From Thermohalobaculum sp039817245 (GTDB taxonomy: Bacteria; Pseudomonadota; Alphaproteobacteria; Rhodobacterales; Rhodobacteraceae): 8,097 bases of DNA. Where the stretch lies: contig JBCBWF010000232.1 in the NCBI GenBank assembly GCA_039817245.1, positions 1-8,097 of the forward strand, in the 5' to 3' direction. Below are positions 5,605-8,097 of the stretch, one piece after another (position 1 is the first letter of the stretch; the number at the start of each line of letters is the position of its first letter). A model generated the notes under the pieces. That model had not been told where the DNA came from and did no database searches. It saw only the letters and a program-made list of their open reading frames with translations. The position numbers were made by a program, and so were the translations under genes.

Positions 5605-6630
5605 ATGACCGAACCGAGCCGCCATACGCCCCGCGTCTTCTCGGGGGTGCAGCCCTCCGGCGCGCTCACGCTCGGCAACTATCTCGGCGCGGTGAAGCGC
5701 TTCGTCGAGCTGCAGGGATCGGGGATGGAGACGATCTACTGCATCGTCGATCTGCACGCGATCACCCAGTGGCAGGAGCCGGACGCGCTGCGCGCCGCCA
5801 CCCGCGAGCTCGCCGCCACCTATCTCGCCTGCGGCCTCGATCCCGCACGCTCGATCCTCTTCCACCAGTCCGGCGTGCCCGCGCATACCCAGCTCGGCTG
5901 GGTCTTCTCCTGCGTCGTGCGCCTCGGCTGGCTGAACCGGATGACGCAGTTCAAGGACAAGGCCGGCAAGAACCGCGAGAACGCCTCGGGCGGGCTCTAC
6001 ATGTATCCCGCGCTTATGGCGGCGGATATCCTGGTCTACCGCGCCACGCATGTGCCGGTGGGCGAGGATCAGAAGCAGCATCTCGAGCTCGCCCGCGACA
6101 TCGCCACGAAGTTCAACAACGACTACGGGCCGGAAGACTTCTTCCCGCTGCCCGAGCCGCTGATCGGCGGGCCGGCGCCGCGCGTCATGTCGCTGCGCGA
6201 CGGCACCAAGAAGATGTCGAAATCCGATGCCTCGGATATGAGCCGCATCAACCTCTCCGACGACGCCGACGCGATCGCGCAAAAGATCCGCAAGGCCAAG
6301 ACCGATCCCGAGCCGCTGCCGGAGAGCGCGGAGGGCCTCGAGGGCCGGCCGGAGGCGCGCAACCTCGTCGGCATCTTCGCGGCCCTCTCGGACCGCACGG
6401 CCGAGGATGTGCTCGCCGAATATGCCGGGCGCGGCTTCGGGGATTTCAAGCCGGCGCTCGCCGATCTCGCCGTGGCCTCGCTCGCGCCCATCGCAGCCGA
6501 GATCGCCCGCTACCGCGCCGATCCCGCCGAGATCGACCGCATCCTGGCGGACGGGGCCGCCCGCGCCGGCGCCATCGCCGAGCCGATCCTGGCGGAGACC
6601 TACGAGCGCGTCGGCTTCCTGCGCACCTGA
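5605..6630 (+). CDS. trpS: Tryptophanyl-tRNA synthetase
   Basis: TrpS is a class I aminoacyl-tRNA synthetase that charges tRNA-Trp with tryptophan using ATP, in the cytoplasm. The protein has 341 residues, the usual bacterial length. The HIGH-equivalent is TLGN (22-25) within SGVQPSGALTLGNYLGA. The tryptophan-pocket segment is YPALMAADIL (134-143), where D141 matches the aspartate that binds the indole nitrogen. PVGEDQKQH (151-159) and the ATP-binding KMSKS loop (203-207) follow. The segment KDKAGKNRENAS before the pocket is typical of alphaproteobacterial TrpS. The ATG at 5605 was chosen because GGGAG (5591-5595) sits nine bases upstream; an in-frame ATG at 5581 would add eight residues and has no such site. 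trpS near glnD and murJ is a familiar rhodobacteral arrangement. No defect is seen. Confidence 0.97.
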   Translation: MTEPSRHTPRVFSGVQPSGALTLGNYLGAVKRFVELQGSGMETIYCIVDLHAITQWQEPDALRAATRELAATYLACGLDPARSILFHQSGVPAHTQLGWVFSCVVRLGWLNRMTQFKDKAGKNRENASGGLYMYPALMAADILVYRATHVPVGEDQKQHLELARDIATKFNNDYGPEDFFPLPEPLIGGPAPRVMSLRDGTKKMSKSDASDMSRINLSDDADAIAQKIRKAKTDPEPLPESAEGLEGRPEARNLVGIFAALSDRTAEDVLAEYAGRGFGDFKPALADLAVASLAPIAAEIARYRADPAEIDRILADGAARAGAIAEPILAETYERVGFLRT

Positions 6631-6634
6631 CCCG

Positions 6635-6688
6635 CCCAACGCACCGGGCCCAACGCACCGGGCCCGACGTACCGGGCCCAATCCCGGG
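6635..6688. repeat. 14-bp tandem repeat, nearly four copies, after trpS
   Basis: CCCAACGCACCGGG occurs twice without change (6635-6648, 6649-6662), then as CCCGACGTACCGGG (6663-6676) and as a shortened CCCAATCCCGGG (6677-6688). The joins make GGGCCC palindromes, so local hairpins are possible, for example CCGGG (6672-6676) with CCCGG (6683-6687). It starts four bases after the trpS stop codon and lies in the gap between two convergent genes. Confidence 0.75.
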
Positions 6689-6701
6689 TCGATCTTGCTC
6701 C

Positions 6702-6718
6702 GCCCGCGCGGCGCGGGC
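6702..6718. terminator. GC-rich hairpin between trpS and the convergent fusion gene
   Basis: GCCCGC (6702-6707) pairs with GCGGGC (6713-6718) around the loop GCGGC. It sits in the 135-base gap between two convergent genes, where a two-way terminator would be expected. There is no T-tract on either strand and the surrounding sequence is full of GC-rich self-complementary runs, so this is a weak call. Confidence 0.25.
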
Positions 6719-6765
6719 CCCGGGGCGGGCGCGCCTGCGCCTGCGCCGGCCCCGCTCCGCCCCGA

Positions 6766-8097
6766 TCAGAGCGTCTCGATCCAGTCGGTCAGCGCCTCGA
6801 GCTCGCTGCGCGCAACCGCATGCCCGCCCGGATGCCAGACCTCGCGCACCGCGGCACCCGCCGCGCCGAGCCCCGCGACGAGCAGCCGCGTCAGCTCTGG
6901 CGGGCAGATCGGGTCGCGCTCGCCCGCGCTCACCAGCACCGGCCGGCCCTCCGCCGGCGCGATCTCCGGCGCGAACGGGATGAGCGGATGCAGCAGCGCC
7001 CAGCCCCCCAGCCGCTCCGGCCGCCGGAAGAGCAGGTTGGCGAGCAGATTGGCCCCGTTCGAGTAGCCGATCCCGACCGCCTGCTCCGGGTCCCGCCCCG
7101 CCGCGCGCAGGGTCTCCTCCAGGAACCCGTCGAGCTTCACCGTCGCCCGCTCGAGATCCTCCATGTCGTAGACCCCCTCCGCGCGGCGGCGGAAGAAGCG
7201 CGCGGCCCCGTGCTCCGACACATCGCCGCGCAGCGACAGCAGCGTCGCCCCCGGCGCGATGGACCGGCCGAGAACGAGCATGTCCCGCTCGTCCCCGCCC
7301 GTGCCGTGCAGCAGTACCAGCGTGCGCGCATCGCCCGCGGCGCCGGGCTGCAGAAGGTGGCGGTACCCGCCCGCCACCGCCGCACCCGCCATGGCAACCG
7401 CGCCGCTCATGCCACCAGCGCCGGCAGCGGTCTCGAGCCGGCCGCGCAGATGCGCATGCTGGCGCGGCAGGCTCAGCGCCTCGCCCAGCGTCTCCACCGG
7501 CTCGTCCGTCGCGAAACCCGGCTCTTCGGTCGCCACCTCGAACAGGATCCCGTCGGGCGTGCGGAAATAGATCGCGAAGAAGTAGTCGCGGTCGATCTGC
7601 TCGGTCACCCGGAAGCCCGCCGCGGCCACCGCCGCGCGCACCCGCGCCTGCGCGGCCCGGTCCGGCACCGAGAAGGCCACATGGTGCACCGTGCCCGCGG
7701 CCTCCACACCCTCGGGCATCGCCGGGTCGATCAGCAGATCCACCACACCCGCCGGATCGCCCGGCTTGGCATAGCGGATCACGCGGGCATCGCCCGCCAC
7801 CGCCTCGGCCTGGCGCTCATAGCCGAACACGCCCTCCAGGATCGCCCGGCTCGCCGCCTCGTCGCCCACGCCGAGGGTCACGCCCTCGAAGCCGCGCACC
7901 GCCTGCGCCGCGCCGACGCCGCTGCCCGTCCAGGGCTCGCGGCCGTCCTCCCGCGCCTCCACCAGCGCGAGCCACAGCCCCTCCGGATCCTCCGCGATCA
8001 GCCGCTCCGCGCCGAAGAGCGCATCGCGCGCCACCACCTTCGCGCCATGCTCCGGCAGGCGCGCGGCCCAGAAGTCCAGGCTGCCCGCAGGCACCGC
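6766..8097 (-). CDS. Fusion of MhqO-type ring-cleaving dioxygenase (VOC) and MhqD-type alpha/beta hydrolase, N-terminus outside window
   Basis: The reading frame runs off the right edge; the visible start (AVPAGSLDFWA) is internal to the first VOC half, so roughly 70 or more residues are missing. Numbered from the valine at 8094, residues 1-220 are the C-terminal part of an extradiol-type dioxygenase: RGFEGVTL (67-74) opens the second VOC half, TVHHVAF (135-141) carries a metal-binding histidine, and R169, Y176 and E186 (LFEVAT) match the PcpA/LinE hydroquinone-dioxygenase pattern. After an A/G-rich linker (about 222-241) comes a complete hydrolase: oxyanion loop LLHGTGG (261-267), RFFRRRAEG (299-307), nucleophile S345 in GYSNG, D394 in GERDP and H425 in GGHAV. 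This closely resembles B. subtilis MhqD (RFFRR-x-AEG, IGYSNGAN). No stop separates the halves. In Bacillus, separate mhqO and mhqD genes belong to the MhqR quinone-stress regulon. Inferred role: opening hydroquinone or catechol rings and hydrolysing the product. The promoter is outside the window. Confidence 0.88.
   Translation of the reverse strand, partial: AVPAGSLDFWAARLPEHGAKVVARDALFGAERLIAEDPEGLWLALVEAREDGREPWTGSGVGAAQAVRGFEGVTLGVGDEAASRAILEGVFGYERQAEAVAGDARVIRYAKPGDPAGVVDLLIDPAMPEGVEAAGTVHHVAFSVPDRAAQARVRAAVAAAGFRVTEQIDRDYFFAIYFRTPDGILFEVATEEPGFATDEPVETLGEALSLPRQHAHLRGRLETAAGAGGMSGAVAMAGAAVAGGYRHLLQPGAAGDARTLVLLHGTGGDERDMLVLGRSIAPGATLLSLRGDVSEHGAARFFRRRAEGVYDMEDLERATVKLDGFLEETLRAAGRDPEQAVGIGYSNGANLLANLLFRRPERLGGWALLHPLIPFAPEIAPAEGRPVLVSAGERDPICPPELTRLLVAGLGAAGAAVREVWHPGGHAVARSELEALTDWIETL

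Noticed and set aside
5467..6681. A 404-residue minus-strand open frame opposite trpS, and a plus-strand one at 5769-6983
   Set aside because: Both are shadows of trpS with low-complexity composition and no motif.
1..8097. A novel multi-gene defence, mobile or biosynthetic system, or a CRISPR array
   Set aside because: Most genes are recognised housekeeping families in a familiar order; there is no spaced repeat array, transposase, integrase, tRNA or rRNA, and the unusual items are isolated.

Overview
The window is a very GC-rich, high-GC3 stretch of ordinary-looking bacterial chromosome. The order glnD, murJ, trpS with a rhomboid protease beside trpS, and the wording of the GlnD, MurJ and TrpS proteins, point to an alphaproteobacterium, most likely in or near the Rhodobacterales. 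This placement is inference from gene order and protein motifs; no 16S or other marker is present.

Layout, left to right. Positions 1 to about 118 read on the minus strand as a piece of GlnD that should lie on the plus strand just upstream of the rest of glnD, so the 5' part of glnD is inverted here, either really or by misassembly. From 126 to 2648 the plus strand encodes the remainder of GlnD (nitrogen-sensing PII uridylyltransferase/uridylyl-removing enzyme). murJ (lipid II flippase) starts inside the end of glnD, with a G-quadruplex-type run of guanines just after its start. A 301-base intergenic region (4291-4591) follows. It is less GC-biased than its neighbours and holds a perfect 19-bp inverted repeat enclosing 141 bp, then a stem-loop whose 3' arm contains the ribosome binding site of a 44-residue single-pass membrane microprotein (4592-4726). 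A rhomboid protease gene converges on this from the minus strand. trpS (tryptophanyl-tRNA synthetase) runs divergently from the rhomboid gene. After trpS come a 14-bp tandem repeat and a GC-rich hairpin region. The last gene, on the minus strand and open at the right edge, is an in-frame fusion of an MhqO-type ring-cleaving dioxygenase (VOC fold) with an MhqD-type alpha/beta hydrolase.

The housekeeping genes (nitrogen signalling, cell-wall precursor export, tRNA charging) sit together by conserved gene order and not as one pathway. I see no multi-gene defence, mobile or biosynthetic system. The parts that look new or odd are the inverted glnD segment, the microprotein with its masked ribosome binding site, the 19-bp inverted repeat and the dioxygenase-hydrolase fusion. 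No tRNA, rRNA or CRISPR array was seen.
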